Assembly: GCA_947452135.1 (NCBI GenBank) | Contig: CANGBT010000008.1 | Location: forward strand, 1-34,851 | Length of the DNA stretch: 34,851 bases | Source of the DNA: Burkholderiales bacterium | GTDB taxonomy: Bacteria > Pseudomonadota > Gammaproteobacteria > Burkholderiales > Burkholderiaceae_C | Reading direction: 5' to 3' | Shown here: one piece after another, positions 9,058 through 18,274 of the stretch | Layout of the letters: every line of letters begins with the position of its first letter | Numbering within the stretch: the first letter of the stretch is position 1 | Notes under the pieces: model-generated | Told to the model about the DNA's origin: nothing | The model's database searches: none | The model's input: only the letters and a program-made list of their open reading frames with translations | Program-made: the position numbers and the translations under genes

Positions 9058-9992
9058 GACAGCAAGCTCCGTGTCTCGGCCATCGAGGCGGGATCGAAGA
9101 TCGACCCGGCGATTGCTTCGGCGTCGATTCGTTTCATCATTCCGGCAAGCACCTTTCCAGGTCCGCATTCGATCAGGTGCAACACGCCCATCCCGCGAAT
9201 GGCGCGGATGGTCTCGCACCACCGCACGGGGCCGAAAGCCTGACGGTACAGGGCGTCCCGAATGCGGGCCGGGTCAGACTCGGCAAGCACATCGATGTTG
9301 TTGAGCACAGGGATGGCAGGCGGCTTGAGCGCCACAGATGCCAGCTTGCCCTTGAGTCGCTCGGCAGCGGGCTTCATTAAGGTGCAGTGAAACGGGGCCG
9401 ACACCGGCAACGGGAGAACACGTTTGGCACCGGCGGCCTTCAAGCTTTCGCCGGCCAACTCCACCCCGGCACGCGAGCCCGAGATCACGGTTTGCTTCGG
9501 GTCGTTGAAATTGGCGGCCTCAACCACCTCGCCGCTGGCTGCGGCGACCTCGGCACAACAGGCGCTGACCGCCTCTGCGTCAAGCCCCAGAACGGCCGCC
9601 ATCGCGCCCATGCCGACGGGCACGGCCTCCTGCATCGCCTGCGCGCGGAAGCGAACCAGCGGCAGGGCATCGGTCAGCGACAACGAACCTGCGGCCACCA
9701 AGGCGCTGTACTCGCCCAGAGAATGACCTGCCAGCACCGAAGGAGTCAACTCGGTTTCGGCGATCCACGCGCGGTAGCAGGCGATCGCGGCGGTGAGCAT
9801 CACGGGCTGCGTGTTGGTCGTCAGGTCGAGCTGGTCCTTGGGGCCCTCGCGCACAAGCCGGCCGATGTCGCACGACAGGGCCTCCGACGCTTCGGCCAGC
9901 GTGTGGCGCACGGCGGGGTGATCGCCCCAGCCATCGAGCATGCCGACGGCTTGAGAGCCTTGGCCAGGAAAAACAAACGCGAAGGTTGTCAT
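9054..9992 (-). CDS. fabD: Malonyl-CoA:ACP transacylase
   Basis: This enzyme transfers malonyl groups from CoA to ACP. From the ATG at 9992 it is 312 residues and begins with the family's FAFVFPGQGSQ. The nucleophile is Ser91 in GHSLGEYSA and the catalytic histidine is His202 in SAPFHCTLM. The GQGSQ oxyanion-loop motif is at residues 10-14. The stop overlaps the fabG start by four bases. The gap from fabH is only about 43 bases, and a purine-rich AAAAGAAC sequence precedes the start. Confidence 0.97.
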   Translation of the reverse strand: MTTFAFVFPGQGSQAVGMLDGWGDHPAVRHTLAEASEALSCDIGRLVREGPKDQLDLTTNTQPVMLTAAIACYRAWIAETELTPSVLAGHSLGEYSALVAAGSLSLTDALPLVRFRAQAMQEAVPVGMGAMAAVLGLDAEAVSACCAEVAAASGEVVEAANFNDPKQTVISGSRAGVELAGESLKAAGAKRVLPLPVSAPFHCTLMKPAAERLKGKLASVALKPPAIPVLNNIDVLAESDPARIRDALYRQAFGPVRWCETIRAIRGMGVLHLIECGPGKVLAGMMKRIDAEAIAGSIFDPASMAETRSLLS

Positions 9993-10035
9993 TGCAAGTT
10001 CTTTTGGTTCACGAGCCGGCGCGATCGCTGCGGGC

Positions 10036-11046
10036 TCAATAGTCAAGCAGCACCGCGCCCCATGTGAAGCCGCCTCCGACGCCCTCGAGCATCAGAGTGT
10101 CACCCCGCACGACCTGACCGCTCCTGACCGCCACGTCCAGCGCCAGCGGGATCGAAGCCGCGGAAGTGTTGCCATGATCTGCGACCGTGACGATCACCTT
10201 GTCCATGGGCAGTTTCAGCTTGCGCGCCGTGCTTTGCATGATCCGGATATTGGCCTGGTGCGGGATCAGCCAGTCAATGTCATCCTCGGTGCGCCCAGCC
10301 TTGAGCAACACCGCACGTGCGACATCCTCGAGCACCGTGACAGCCAGCTTGAACACGGCCTGGCCGTCCATCTTCAACGTGGCATCACCACAAAGCAGCC
10401 CCCCCGATACCCGACCGGGCGTGAACAGAACGCCCACGTGACGACCGTCGGCGTGCAGTTCACTGGCCAGGATGCCAGGTTCGTCGCTGGCCTCGAGCAC
10501 CACCGCACCAGCACCATCGCCGAACAGGACGCAAGTGGTTCGATCGCCGAAGTCGAGCAGGCGGGAAAACACCTCGGAGCCAATCACCAGCGCCCGGGAT
10601 GCCGCGCCTGTGCGGATCATTGAATCGGCAACCGTCAGCGCGTACACAAAACCGGAACACACAGCTTGCACATCGAAGGCCGGACAACCCGCCAGCCCCA
10701 GCTTGTTTTGAACGATGCACGCGGTCGACGGGAAGACCATGTCGGGCGTCGAGGTGGCCACAATGATGAGATCGATGGCCGCCCCATCAATGCCTGCCGA
10801 CTCGATCGCCCGACGGGCCGCAGCCACCGCCAGATCGCTGCACAGTTCGTTATCGCCAGCGAAATGGCGCGATCTGATCCCCGTGCGCTCGGTGATCCAC
10901 TCATCAGACGTCTCGATCCCGCCAGTAGCCAGCCGCTGTGCCAGCTGCAAGTTGGTGACGCGGTTGGCGGGAAGGTACCCACCAGTGCCAGCGATGCGCG
11001 AGTAGCGAGGCAAGGAAGCGGAAGGCTTGGTTACGGGGTCGTTCAT
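10036..11046 (-). CDS. fabH: 3-oxoacyl-[acyl-carrier-protein] synthase III (KAS III)
   Basis: This enzyme starts fatty-acid synthesis by condensing acetyl-CoA with malonyl-ACP. It has 336 residues, slightly longer than the roughly 317-residue E. coli enzyme because of an N-terminal extension before [12 protein letters not shown]. The catalytic triad is complete: Cys130 (AVCSGF), His263 (IPHQAN) and Asn293 (HGNTSAAS). The glycine-rich C-terminal [13 protein letters not shown] is intact. The start ATG at 11046 overlaps the plsX stop by four bases. Confidence 0.97.
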   Translation of the reverse strand: MNDPVTKPSASLPRYSRIAGTGGYLPANRVTNLQLAQRLATGGIETSDEWITERTGIRSRHFAGDNELCSDLAVAAARRAIESAGIDGAAIDLIIVATSTPDMVFPSTACIVQNKLGLAGCPAFDVQAVCSGFVYALTVADSMIRTGAASRALVIGSEVFSRLLDFGDRTTCVLFGDGAGAVVLEASDEPGILASELHADGRHVGVLFTPGRVSGGLLCGDATLKMDGQAVFKLAVTVLEDVARAVLLKAGRTEDDIDWLIPHQANIRIMQSTARKLKLPMDKVIVTVADHGNTSAASIPLALDVAVRSGQVVRGDTLMLEGVGGGFTWGAVLLDY

Positions 11047-12164
11047 GCGACGGGATGCGTGGCGCTCATCTTCGGGTTTTCGGCAGCGCCGGTGGCAGGC
11101 ATGGCCTGCAACGTCTCGCCAATCCGCTCATGCGCTTTGGCGAGCAGACCATGGCGGGCGGCATCATAAGCGCGGTTCAGCGCGTGCTCGAATCCAGCCA
11201 CGTCCGCAGATCCGTGGCTTTTGAAAACCAACCCGCGCAGCCCCAGCAAAGCCGCACCGTTGTAGCGGCGATAGTCAACGCGCGTCTTGAAGCGTTTCAA
11301 GACGGGCCAGGCCGCCAGACCACACAGCCGGGACACGATGCTGCGATTGAATTCCTGCTTGATGGAACTCGAGAACAGCGTGGCCAGCCCCTCGGCCGCC
11401 TTCAGCGCCACATTGCCGACGAAGCCATCGCACACGACGATGTCCACCGTGCCCTTGAACATGTCGTTGCCTTCGACGTTGCCGTAGAAGTTCAAGTGGC
11501 CGTTTGCTGAAGCCGTGCGCAGCAACTCGCCCGCTTGCTTGATCACTTCGCTGCCCTTGATGGCCTCTTCGCCGATGTTCAAGAGGCCCACGCTGGGCTG
11601 GGGCTTGCCCTCAACCGCAGACACCAGCGCGCTGCCCATCAACGCAAACTGCAGCAAGTGGGTCGCGGTGCAATCCACATTGGCACCGAGATCGAGCACC
11701 GTGGTGTGTCCGCCTTTCACATTGGGCAACAAGCCCGATATGGCTGGGCGGTCAATTCCGTCGATGGTCTTGAGCACGTAGCGAGACACCGCCATCAGAG
11801 CGCCAGTGTTCCCGGCCGAAACGCACACATCCGCCTCGGACACACCAGCCTCGCCGGGCTTCACAAGTTCGATGGCCAGTCGCATCGAAGATTGCTTCTT
11901 GCGCCGCAGGGCGACCTCGATCGAATCGTCCATTTCCACGACCTCGGTGGCCTCCAGCAAACGGCAACGTGGCCACTCGCTGGCTGAGCCCATCGCATCG
12001 AGACGCCCGACCAGAATCAACTCGGCATCGGGGTGGCTGGTCAGAAATGCCTCGCAGGCAGGCAACACCACGGTTGGGCCATGATCTCCGCCCATGCAAT
12101 CGACGGCCATGCGAACCGGCCCACCGAGGGAGCCGTGCTTCAGTTTCTGGTCGTTGGAATTCAT
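11043..12164 (-). CDS. plsX: Phosphate acyltransferase PlsX
   Basis: PlsX makes acyl-phosphate from acyl-ACP, the first step towards phosphatidic acid. The family signature [11 protein letters not shown] appears about 20 residues in. [12 protein letters not shown] and the DLGANVDC segment follow. From the ATG at 12164 the protein is 373 residues. The first 18 or so residues are a short extension compared with shorter PlsX proteins, so a later ATG just before AVDCMGG is possible. The stop overlaps fabH. The 148 bases between rpmF and plsX hold no gene. Confidence 0.95.
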   Translation of the reverse strand: MNSNDQKLKHGSLGGPVRMAVDCMGGDHGPTVVLPACEAFLTSHPDAELILVGRLDAMGSASEWPRCRLLEATEVVEMDDSIEVALRRKKQSSMRLAIELVKPGEAGVSEADVCVSAGNTGALMAVSRYVLKTIDGIDRPAISGLLPNVKGGHTTVLDLGANVDCTATHLLQFALMGSALVSAVEGKPQPSVGLLNIGEEAIKGSEVIKQAGELLRTASANGHLNFYGNVEGNDMFKGTVDIVVCDGFVGNVALKAAEGLATLFSSSIKQEFNRSIVSRLCGLAAWPVLKRFKTRVDYRRYNGAALLGLRGLVFKSHGSADVAGFEHALNRAYDAARHGLLAKAHERIGETLQAMPATGAAENPKMSATHPVA

Positions 12165-12312
12165 CGCAACCCGTTCAAGCCGATCATCGGCGCGAACCAA
12201 ACGAAAAAGCCCGGCATTGCTGGATTGCAGGGACCGGGCCGTCTGGGGCAACGAGTGTCGCCGGCTGCGCGGCCGAATGGGCGGCGCTGGCGATCATGGC
12301 AGCGTCAAGAAA

Positions 12313-12495
12313 TCAGGCGTCTGCCTTGGTCTTGAACACCTTGCGCCCACGATAGAAACCAGTGGGGCTGATGTGGTGACGCAGATGCAACTCGCCGGTG
12401 GTGGGCTCGATCGCTGTACCGGGGGTGGTAAGCGCATTGTGTGAGCGATGCATGCCGCGCTTGGAAGGCGACTTTTTGTTTTGCTGAACGGCCAT
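12313..12495 (-). CDS. rpmF: 50S ribosomal protein L32
   Basis: This is a 60-residue basic ribosomal protein beginning [19 protein letters not shown], the conserved L32 N-terminus, and ending in a basic segment ([11 protein letters not shown]). It lacks the Cys-x2-Cys zinc pairs found in some L32 proteins, so it is the zinc-independent form. It sits between yceD and plsX, as in many proteobacteria, linking ribosome and lipid synthesis genes. A hairpin lies about 40 bases upstream in the leader. Confidence 0.96.
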   Translation of the reverse strand: MAVQQNKKSPSKRGMHRSHNALTTPGTAIEPTTGELHLRHHISPTGFYRGRKVFKTKADA

Positions 12496-12520
12496 GAGTT
12501 TCTCCGCGAACGTTGGATGT

Positions 12521-12559
12521 GGCGCCGTGGGACAGGCCTGAAACAGGCCTGCGGGGCGC
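12521..12559 (-). repeat. Hairpin in the rpmF leader
   Basis: CAGGCCTG (12533-12540) and CAGGCCTG (12544-12551) are self-complementary copies separated by three bases. They form an 8-base-pair stem with a 3-base loop. GCGCC (12522-12526) and GGCGC (12555-12559) can form an outer stem. The structure is in the 140-base gap between yceD and rpmF, about 40 bases before the L32 start. No U-tract follows on either strand, so it is not an intrinsic terminator. Confidence 0.6.
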
Positions 12560-12635
12560 TGGCAACACGACGATCCAGCCAAAACGCGGGACCGATCACT
12601 GCCAAAAAGGTTTGCGAGTGTATCAGGCCGACGAT

Positions 12636-13193
12636 TCAGTTCGGCGAAGGTTTGCGCCTGAGCTTGAGCTCGCCCAGGACTCCGAACGGGTTCGGGCGCT
12701 CCTCAAACCCGACCGGATCGGGCGCCACCGTCAGCGGCTGCGGACACATCTCGTGCCTGGGCACGAGCGGCAGAGCCAGCAGGCACTCGTCCTCGACGAG
12801 TTCGGTCACGTCGAAGGTTCGCGACAGCACCAGCACGTCCTCTTCGATCTCGGCGTCGATGACCAGGGCCTGCTGCTCATCAGCAACAAAACGAAAACTT
12901 CGTTCAACACGCAAAACGGTCGCCACAGGTTGCAGGCAGCGTTGGCACACCAGCGACAAACGGGCATCAGCCTCGAGGTGCAGCCAGGTTTCCGAGACAC
13001 CGCCGCGCGTCGCACGGCTCTCTCCAGTGGCCTGCCAGCGATAGATGTCGTCGGCGCCGGGCTTGGCCTCGGGGTGTGCCTCCTCGCTCAACCTCACAAG
13101 TTCCGCTAGGCGGGATGACCCCGAAACACAATCACCACGGCGAGCCAGTGCTGCGATGTCCACGCTTCGGGGATCAGAAATTTTGGTGTCCAT
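12636..13193 (-). CDS. yceD: DUF177 (YceD) family protein
   Basis: This is a 185-residue member of the DUF177/YceD family, which has been linked to 23S rRNA accumulation in bacteria and plastids. The conserved Cys83-x2-Cys86 pair (VCQRCLQPV) and the following acidic segment ([21 protein letters not shown]) are the family hallmarks. A short proline/arginine-rich tail ends the protein. It is the first gene of the minus-strand block and is followed by rpmF, the usual arrangement. It diverges from maf across a 66-base gap that should hold promoters for both directions. Confidence 0.9.
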   Translation of the reverse strand: MDTKISDPRSVDIAALARRGDCVSGSSRLAELVRLSEEAHPEAKPGADDIYRWQATGESRATRGGVSETWLHLEADARLSLVCQRCLQPVATVLRVERSFRFVADEQQALVIDAEIEEDVLVLSRTFDVTELVEDECLLALPLVPRHEMCPQPLTVAPDPVGFEERPNPFGVLGELKLRRKPSPN

Positions 13194-13259
13194 ATCGACT
13201 CAGTTTACGGGTTGGCGCGACGCCCTCGGTCACCAACGCCGATGGGACAATCGTCTCAA

Positions 13260-13862
13260 ATGCAAACCCTCCCCCGGCTGGTTCTGGCCTCAACCTCGAT
13301 CTACCGACGCGAATTGCTGGGCCGGTTGCGCCTTCCGTTCGAAGTGGCTGCGCCGGATGTGGACGAAACCCCTGGCGATGCAGAGCGACCCGGCCCACTC
13401 GCTCAGCGCTTGGCACTGGCCAAGGCCCGGGCGGTGGCGCAGCGGCATCCCGACGCCGTGGTCATCGGCTCGGATCAGGTCGCTGACCTGGATGGTGTTG
13501 CCGTGGGCAAGCCCGGCACCCACGCCGGTGCCGTTCGACAACTGCGCGCCATGAGCGCCCGGAAGGTCGTCTTCCACACCGCGGTGTCGGTCGTGTGTTT
13601 GGCGCGCAGTTTTGAAGCCAGCGATCTGGCCCGTGTCACGGTCACCTTTCGCTCGCTCGACGACGATGAGATCGAGCGCTATCTGCAGGCCGAGCGGCCC
13701 TACGACTGCGCAGGCAGCGCCAAGTCGGAAGCCTTGGGCATTGCGCTGCTGGCGTCGGTTGAATCGGACGACCCGACCGCGCTGATCGGGCTGCCGCTGA
13801 TTCGCACCTGCTCACTGTTGCGGCTGGCGGGGCTCGATCCTCTGGGGTCCAAGCTCCCATGA
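13260..13862 (+). CDS. Maf-like nucleotide pyrophosphatase, YceF type
   Basis: This is a 200-residue Maf/HAM1-fold enzyme. Maf proteins hydrolyse modified nucleoside triphosphates; the YceF subfamily prefers 7-methyl-GTP. The N-terminal substrate loop LASTSIYRRELL (8-20), the catalytic-acid motif IGSDQVA (Asp72) and GKPG (84-87) are visible. FHTAVSV and the ERPYDCAGSAKSE segment further on complete the family pattern. The start at 13260 (MQTLPRL) fits the family, and earlier ATGs would add non-conserved residues. The stop overlaps the next gene by four bases. Subfamily assignment rests on the DQVA and genomic position next to yceD. Confidence 0.9.
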   Translation: MQTLPRLVLASTSIYRRELLGRLRLPFEVAAPDVDETPGDAERPGPLAQRLALAKARAVAQRHPDAVVIGSDQVADLDGVAVGKPGTHAGAVRQLRAMSARKVVFHTAVSVVCLARSFEASDLARVTVTFRSLDDDEIERYLQAERPYDCAGSAKSEALGIALLASVESDDPTALIGLPLIRTCSLLRLAGLDPLGSKLP

Positions 13863-14617
13863 CCGGCACCTTGTATCTGGTGCCCAACGCGCTCGACTTC
13901 GGGGTGAGCGAGGCGGGGCTGGGTGATTTGCAGCAGGTGCTGCCGTTGGGCGTGATCCGCATTGCGGCACGACTGCCGTGCTGGGTGGCCGAAAACGCGA
14001 AGACCACGCGGGCGTTTCTCAAGCGGGTGAACGAGATCGCGCCACTCGAGCAGCCCTTGCAATCGATCTCCATCGTGGAACTGCCCCGCCCGCCCAAGGG
14101 CGGCGCTGCCGCACCCGAGCCGAACCTCAAGGCGCTGCTCGCACCCGCGTTGGCTGGCCAGGACGTCGGCCTGATTTCAGAAGCCGGGCTGCCCGCGATC
14201 GCCGATCCGGGCGCCGACCTGGTGGCCGTGGCGCACGCTCTCCATCTGCGCGTCGAGGCCTTGTCTGGCCCGAGCTCCCTGCTGATGGCGCTGTCCGCCA
14301 GCGGACTGAACGGTCAGAGTTTTGCCTTCGTCGGCTATTTGCCCATCGACGCTGCGGCGCGTCAGACACGGATTCGTGAGCTCGAGGCGCTGTCTCGTCG
14401 CGCGCGACAGACGCAGCTGATGATCGAGACGCCCTACCGCAATGCCGCCTTGCTGGGCGCCTTGCTGGGCACGCTGGCCGGCAGCACGCGTTTGTCCATC
14501 AGTTGCGGCCTGACGCTCGAGCAGGGCTGGAGCCGCACTGACACGGCGGCAGGATGGAAGTCAGCAGCCATCTCCGTGCCCAATGACCGGCCCGCGGTGT
14601 TTGGCCTGTTGGGCTGA
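13859..14617 (+). CDS. RsmI-like SAM-dependent methyltransferase (tetrapyrrole methylase fold)
   Basis: This is a 252-residue protein of the tetrapyrrole methylase superfamily, related to RsmI (16S rRNA 2'-O-methyltransferase). The start GTLYLVPNALDFG and the mid-section VGLISEAGLPAIADPGADLV correspond to the RsmI SAM-binding loops. EALSGPSSLLMALSASGLNGQSFAFVGYLP and MIETPYRN follow RsmI closely. The usual AEDTR stretch is replaced by AENAKTTRAFL, and the N-terminal domain differs. This is therefore probably a paralogue and not RsmI itself. The target is unknown. The start overlaps maf as ATGA. Its end faces the helicase gene across 61 bases. Confidence 0.8.
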   Translation: MTGTLYLVPNALDFGVSEAGLGDLQQVLPLGVIRIAARLPCWVAENAKTTRAFLKRVNEIAPLEQPLQSISIVELPRPPKGGAAAPEPNLKALLAPALAGQDVGLISEAGLPAIADPGADLVAVAHALHLRVEALSGPSSLLMALSASGLNGQSFAFVGYLPIDAAARQTRIRELEALSRRARQTQLMIETPYRNAALLGALLGTLAGSTRLSISCGLTLEQGWSRTDTAAGWKSAAISVPNDRPAVFGLLG

Positions 14618-14653
14618 GGACACCAGAGCGCTCAGCCAAGAACGAGATAACCC

Positions 14654-14678
14654 AGCGCCGCAGGGGGGCGTTGGCGCT
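14654..14678. terminator. Possible hairpin between convergent genes
   Basis: AGCGCC (14654-14659) and GGCGCT (14673-14678) form a 6-base-pair stem immediately after the helicase stop codon on the minus strand and 37 bases after the RsmI-like stop on the plus strand. There is no U-tract, so at best it is a weak or rho-assisted terminator. Confidence 0.3.
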
Positions 14679-16208
14679 TCACTCGTCCTGCTCGACCACC
14701 TTGCGCTCGCCGAACAGCGCGGCCACGCGGCGCTTGGGCTTGATGTTGGGCGACGGGCTGCGAGGGCTCGAGGGCGTGGAGGTCGCCTTCGCATCCCAGA
14801 CGGGCGCCGCGGTGGCGCTGGGCTCATAGGGTCGATCAAAGAAGGGATCGGACGACGCTTTGCGAGGGCTCGGGGCGTGCGGTCTCTCGGTAGAGCCAAG
14901 CGACGGCTCCCTGGGTGTGTGCCGCACCGTTCCTCGTTCCTCGTCATCGACCTCTCGCCTCGGCCGCTCTGCGCGGGGCTCGCGGCGCGAGCGGGCGTCG
15001 TCTAGCTCAATCGGCTCAAGCTCGATCTTCTTCTTGATCAGTTTCTCGATGTCCGAGATCAGCCGGGTGTCGTCGCGCGAGACCAGCGTGACGGCCAGTC
15101 CCGAGGCCCCGGCGCGGCCCGTGCGGCCGATGCGGTGGACGTAGTCCTCGGCATTGAACGGCACGTCGAAGTTGAATACCGCCGGCAGATCGGCAATGTC
15201 GAGGCCGCGCGCAGCGACGTCGGTGCACACCAGCACATCCACCTCGCCACGCTTGAAGGCTTCCAGCGCTTTCAGACGCTCATCTTGAGACTTGTCGCCG
15301 TGCAGCGCGTTGGTGCGCAGGCCATCGCGCTCGAACGAGCGGGCCAGACGTGCACAGCCCAGCTTGGAGTTGACGAAAACAATGGCTTGCGTCAGCGCAC
15401 GCTCCCGGATGAGCTTGAGCACTGCGGCGCGCTTGTCGTCGTTGTCCACGCTGAAAAAGCGCTGCTCCACGTTGGTGGCCGTGGCGTTGGGACGCGCCAC
15501 CTCGACGAGGATCGGGTTTTGCAGATAACTCTCAGCCAGCCGTTTGATCTCCGGCGAGAACGTGGCCGAAAACAGCAGCGTCTGACGCTGCTTGGGCAGG
15601 TAACTCAGGATGCGCTGCAAATCGGGCAGAAAGCCGATGTCGAGCATGCGATCGGCTTCGTCGAGCACCACGTATTCGACCTGGCCGAGATTGCAGTTCT
15701 TGGCCTCGATGTGGTCGAGCAACCGCCCCGGGGTGGCGATCAGCACCTCGACGCCGGTCTTCAACTCGGCTGTTTGCGGCTTCATGTCGATGCCGCCAAA
15801 CACCACCATCGAGCGCAGCTTGCTGTGCTTGGCGTAGGCCTTGACGTTGTTGGCCACCTGGTCGGCGAGCTCGCGGGTCGGCGCCAGCACCAGCGCGCGC
15901 ACCGGGTGGCGCGCCGGCGAGGCGCTGCTGTTCTCGTGCCTGAGCATCTTTTGCAGCAGCGGCAAGGTGAAGGCCGCCGTCTTGCCGGTGCCGGTTTGCG
16001 CCGCGCCCATCACATCGCGCCCGTCGAGCACGATCGGGATGGCCTTGGCCTGGATCGGCGTCATCTTCGTGTAACCGGAATCGGCCACCGCGCGCAGCAA
16101 CTTCGCATCCAGGGCGAGCGTGTCGAAACTCACCGGCGCCTCGACCGGTGCCTCGGGCGGTTCGGCTGACAGGGTGATGGGAGTGTCTTCGCGGGGGGAT
16201 TCGATCAT
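14679..16208 (-). CDS. rhlE: DEAD-box RNA helicase, RhlE type
   Basis: This is a 509-residue ATP-dependent RNA helicase. Motifs in order are: Q motif (SFDTLAL... TPIQAKAIP, about 27-58), Walker A AQTGTGKT (70-77), PTRELADQ near 109, TPGRLLDH near 158, DEAD (182-185), SAT (213-215), then the second RecA domain with ARGLDI and [10 protein letters not shown]. The charged, arginine- and proline-rich C-terminal tail (from about residue 385) is typical of RhlE proteins that bind ribosome-assembly intermediates. The start is at 16208 (MIESPRED). The longer frame upstream would overlap rfbB on the other strand and is not conserved in character. Closely related RhlE paralogues are common in betaproteobacteria, so the symbol marks the subfamily. 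Confidence 0.92.
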   Translation of the reverse strand: MIESPREDTPITLSAEPPEAPVEAPVSFDTLALDAKLLRAVADSGYTKMTPIQAKAIPIVLDGRDVMGAAQTGTGKTAAFTLPLLQKMLRHENSSASPARHPVRALVLAPTRELADQVANNVKAYAKHSKLRSMVVFGGIDMKPQTAELKTGVEVLIATPGRLLDHIEAKNCNLGQVEYVVLDEADRMLDIGFLPDLQRILSYLPKQRQTLLFSATFSPEIKRLAESYLQNPILVEVARPNATATNVEQRFFSVDNDDKRAAVLKLIRERALTQAIVFVNSKLGCARLARSFERDGLRTNALHGDKSQDERLKALEAFKRGEVDVLVCTDVAARGLDIADLPAVFNFDVPFNAEDYVHRIGRTGRAGASGLAVTLVSRDDTRLISDIEKLIKKKIELEPIELDDARSRREPRAERPRREVDDEERGTVRHTPREPSLGSTERPHAPSPRKASSDPFFDRPYEPSATAAPVWDAKATSTPSSPRSPSPNIKPKRRVAALFGERKVVEQDE

Positions 16209-16245
16209 CCGTTGATTATCGTCGCTGGGCTGCATGCAGGGGGAA

Positions 16246-16255
16246 CACCTAGAAT
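16246..16255 (+). promoter_or_regulatory. Candidate promoter element upstream of rfbB
   Basis: CACCTAGAAT, containing the -10-like TAGAAT at 16250-16255, lies 52 bases before the rfbB ATG in the 99-base divergent gap. The identical 10-mer precedes lysS. No TTGACA-like -35 is seen at normal spacing. If used, transcription would start near 16262. Confidence 0.4.
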
Positions 16256-16307
16256 TTGGGGCCGCCCGAGGTGTCAGCGGCGCCCCACCACTCACCGCAA
16301 GCCTCCC

Positions 16308-17366
16308 ATGATCCTCGTCACAGGCGGAGCCGGTTTCATCGGCGCCAACTTCGTTCTTGACTGGCTTGCCGAATCCAGCGAGCCGGTGCTCAACCTTGAC
16401 GCGCTGACCTATGCGGGCAACCTGGAAAGCCTGAGTTCGCTCCAAGGCGACAGCCGCCATGTCTTTGTGCACGGCGACATCACCGACCGCGCGCTGCTCG
16501 ACCAGCTGTTTGCAACCCACCAACCTCGCGCCGTGGTGCACTTCGCGGCTGAGAGCCACGTCGATCGCAGCATCCACGGCCCGGGCGCGTTCATCCACAC
16601 CAACGTGCAGGGCACCTTCACCTTGCTCGAAGCCGCCCGCGCGTTCTGGTCGACGCTGGCCGGGTCCGAGCGTGAGCAGTTCCGCTTCCACCATGTGTCC
16701 ACCGACGAGGTCTACGGCTCGCTGGGTGCAGGTGATGCGCCGTTCACCGAAACGCACCTCTACGAGCCCAACAGCCCGTATTCAGCCAGCAAGGCGGCGA
16801 GCGACCACCTGGTGCGCGCCTGGCATCACACCTACGGGCTGCCGGTGCTGACCACCAACTGCAGCAACAACTACGGCCCGTTCCACTTTCCTGAAAAGCT
16901 GATCCCGCTGATGATCGTCAACGCGCTGGCGGGCAAGCCGCTGCCGGTCTATGGCGATGGCCAACAGGTGCGCGACTGGCTGTTCGTCAAGGACCACTGC
17001 GCGGCCATCCGCGTGGTGCTGGCCGGCGGGCGCGTTGGCGAGACCTACAACATCGGCGGCTGGAACGAGAAACCCAACCTCGACATCGTTCACACGGTGT
17101 GCGCGCTGCTCGACGAGATGCGACCCGACCCCGCCGGCAGCCACCGCCGGCTGATCACGCACGTGACCGACCGCCCCGGCCACGACCGGCGCTACGCCAT
17201 CGACGCGCGCAAGTTGGAGCGCGAGCTCGGCTGGAAACCGGCCGAAACGTTTGAAAGCGGCATCCGCAAGACCGTGCGCTGGTACCTCGATCACGCCGAC
17301 TGGGTCGCCCGTGTTCAAAGCGGCGCCTACCGCGAGTGGGTCGCCACCCAGTACGCCGCCCCATGA
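16308..17366 (+). CDS. rfbB: dTDP-glucose 4,6-dehydratase
   Basis: This is the second enzyme of dTDP-L-rhamnose synthesis; it converts dTDP-glucose to the 4-keto-6-deoxy sugar using bound NAD. It has 352 residues and an extended SDR fold. The glycine motif TGGAGFIG is at 5-12, [11 protein letters not shown] in the nucleotide-sugar region, STDEVYG near residue 133, and the YSASK catalytic pair near 160. [17 protein letters not shown] and [10 protein letters not shown] are family-typical. The start at 16308 gives [12 protein letters not shown]. Its stop overlaps the rfbD start by four bases, making it the first gene of rfbBDAC. Confidence 0.97.
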   Translation: MILVTGGAGFIGANFVLDWLAESSEPVLNLDALTYAGNLESLSSLQGDSRHVFVHGDITDRALLDQLFATHQPRAVVHFAAESHVDRSIHGPGAFIHTNVQGTFTLLEAARAFWSTLAGSEREQFRFHHVSTDEVYGSLGAGDAPFTETHLYEPNSPYSASKAASDHLVRAWHHTYGLPVLTTNCSNNYGPFHFPEKLIPLMIVNALAGKPLPVYGDGQQVRDWLFVKDHCAAIRVVLAGGRVGETYNIGGWNEKPNLDIVHTVCALLDEMRPDPAGSHRRLITHVTDRPGHDRRYAIDARKLERELGWKPAETFESGIRKTVRWYLDHADWVARVQSGAYREWVATQYAAP

Positions 17367-18256
17367 AGATCTTGCTGTTAGGCAAGAACGGTCAGGTCGG
17401 CTGGGAATTGCAGCGCGCGCTGGCGCCGCTGGGCGAGGTGATCGCACTCGATGCCGACAGCCGCGAGCTCAGCGCCGACTTTTCCAACCCCGAATCGCTG
17501 GCGGCCACGGTGCGCGCGGTGGCGCCGCAGTGGATCGTCAACGCGGCCGCCCACACCGCGGTCGACAAGGCCGAGAGCGAGCCCGGCCTGGCGCGCGCCA
17601 TCAACGCCGGCGCCCCCGGCGTGCTGGCGCGTGAGGCCGCCGCCCTGGGCGCCTGGCTGATGCACTACAGCACCGACTACGTGTTCGACGGCAGTGGTTC
17701 GACGGCGCGGGCCGAAGACGCCCCCACCGGCCCGCTGGGTGTATACGGGGCGACCAAGCTCGAAGGCGAGGAACTGATCCGGGCGAGCGGCTGCCGGCAC
17801 CTGATCTTTCGCACCAGCTGGGTCTATGCGGCGCGCGGCGGCAATTTCGCGCGCACCATGCTCAAGCTGGCCCAGGAACGCGACGCTCTGAAGGTCATCG
17901 ACGACCAGATCGGCGCGCCCACCGGGGCCGACCTGCTGGCCGATCTGAGCGCCCACGCGATGCGCAGTGTGGCGCTGCAAGCGCAACTCAGCGGCACATA
18001 CCACGCAGTCGCTTCGGGCCAAACCAGCTGGCACGGTTACGCGATGCACGTGATCGACAACGCACGCGCTCGCGGCCTGCCCATTCGTGTGGCGAGCGAG
18101 GCGATTGCCGCGGTGCCAACGAGCGCGTTTCCGACGCCGGCACGGCGCCCGGCCAATTCACGGCTGGACACCCGCAAGCTTCGCAACACCTTCGGCCTGC
18201 GGCTCCCGGACTGGCAAAGCGGCGTCGACCGCATGCTGGCCGAGGTGCTGGGCTGA
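17363..18256 (+). CDS. rfbD: dTDP-4-dehydrorhamnose reductase
   Basis: This is the last enzyme of the dTDP-L-rhamnose pathway; it reduces the 4-keto group. It has 297 residues. Motifs are [12 protein letters not shown] (5-16), [19 protein letters not shown] near residue 107 and the YGATKLEGE catalytic Tyr-x3-Lys near 128. The start ATG at 17363 overlaps the rfbB stop (ATGA). The order B-D-A-C places it second, before rfbA (18-base gap). No defect is visible. Confidence 0.97.
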   Translation: MKILLLGKNGQVGWELQRALAPLGEVIALDADSRELSADFSNPESLAATVRAVAPQWIVNAAAHTAVDKAESEPGLARAINAGAPGVLAREAAALGAWLMHYSTDYVFDGSGSTARAEDAPTGPLGVYGATKLEGEELIRASGCRHLIFRTSWVYAARGGNFARTMLKLAQERDALKVIDDQIGAPTGADLLADLSAHAMRSVALQAQLSGTYHAVASGQTSWHGYAMHVIDNARARGLPIRVASEAIAAVPTSAFPTPARRPANSRLDTRKLRNTFGLRLPDWQSGVDRMLAEVLG

Positions 18257-18274
18257 CCCTCACGGACCCCACCC

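Noticed and set aside
12607-12656. Direct repeat AAGGTTTGCG (12607-12616 and 12647-12656) near the yceD end
   Set aside because: One or two close 10-base repeats are expected by chance in 35 kb. The second copy is inside the yceD coding sequence.
16209-16757. N-terminal extension of the DEAD-box helicase into rfbB
   Set aside because: The helicase family starts near the Q motif, and MIESPRED at 16208 suits it. The extension lies opposite the conserved rfbB coding sequence.
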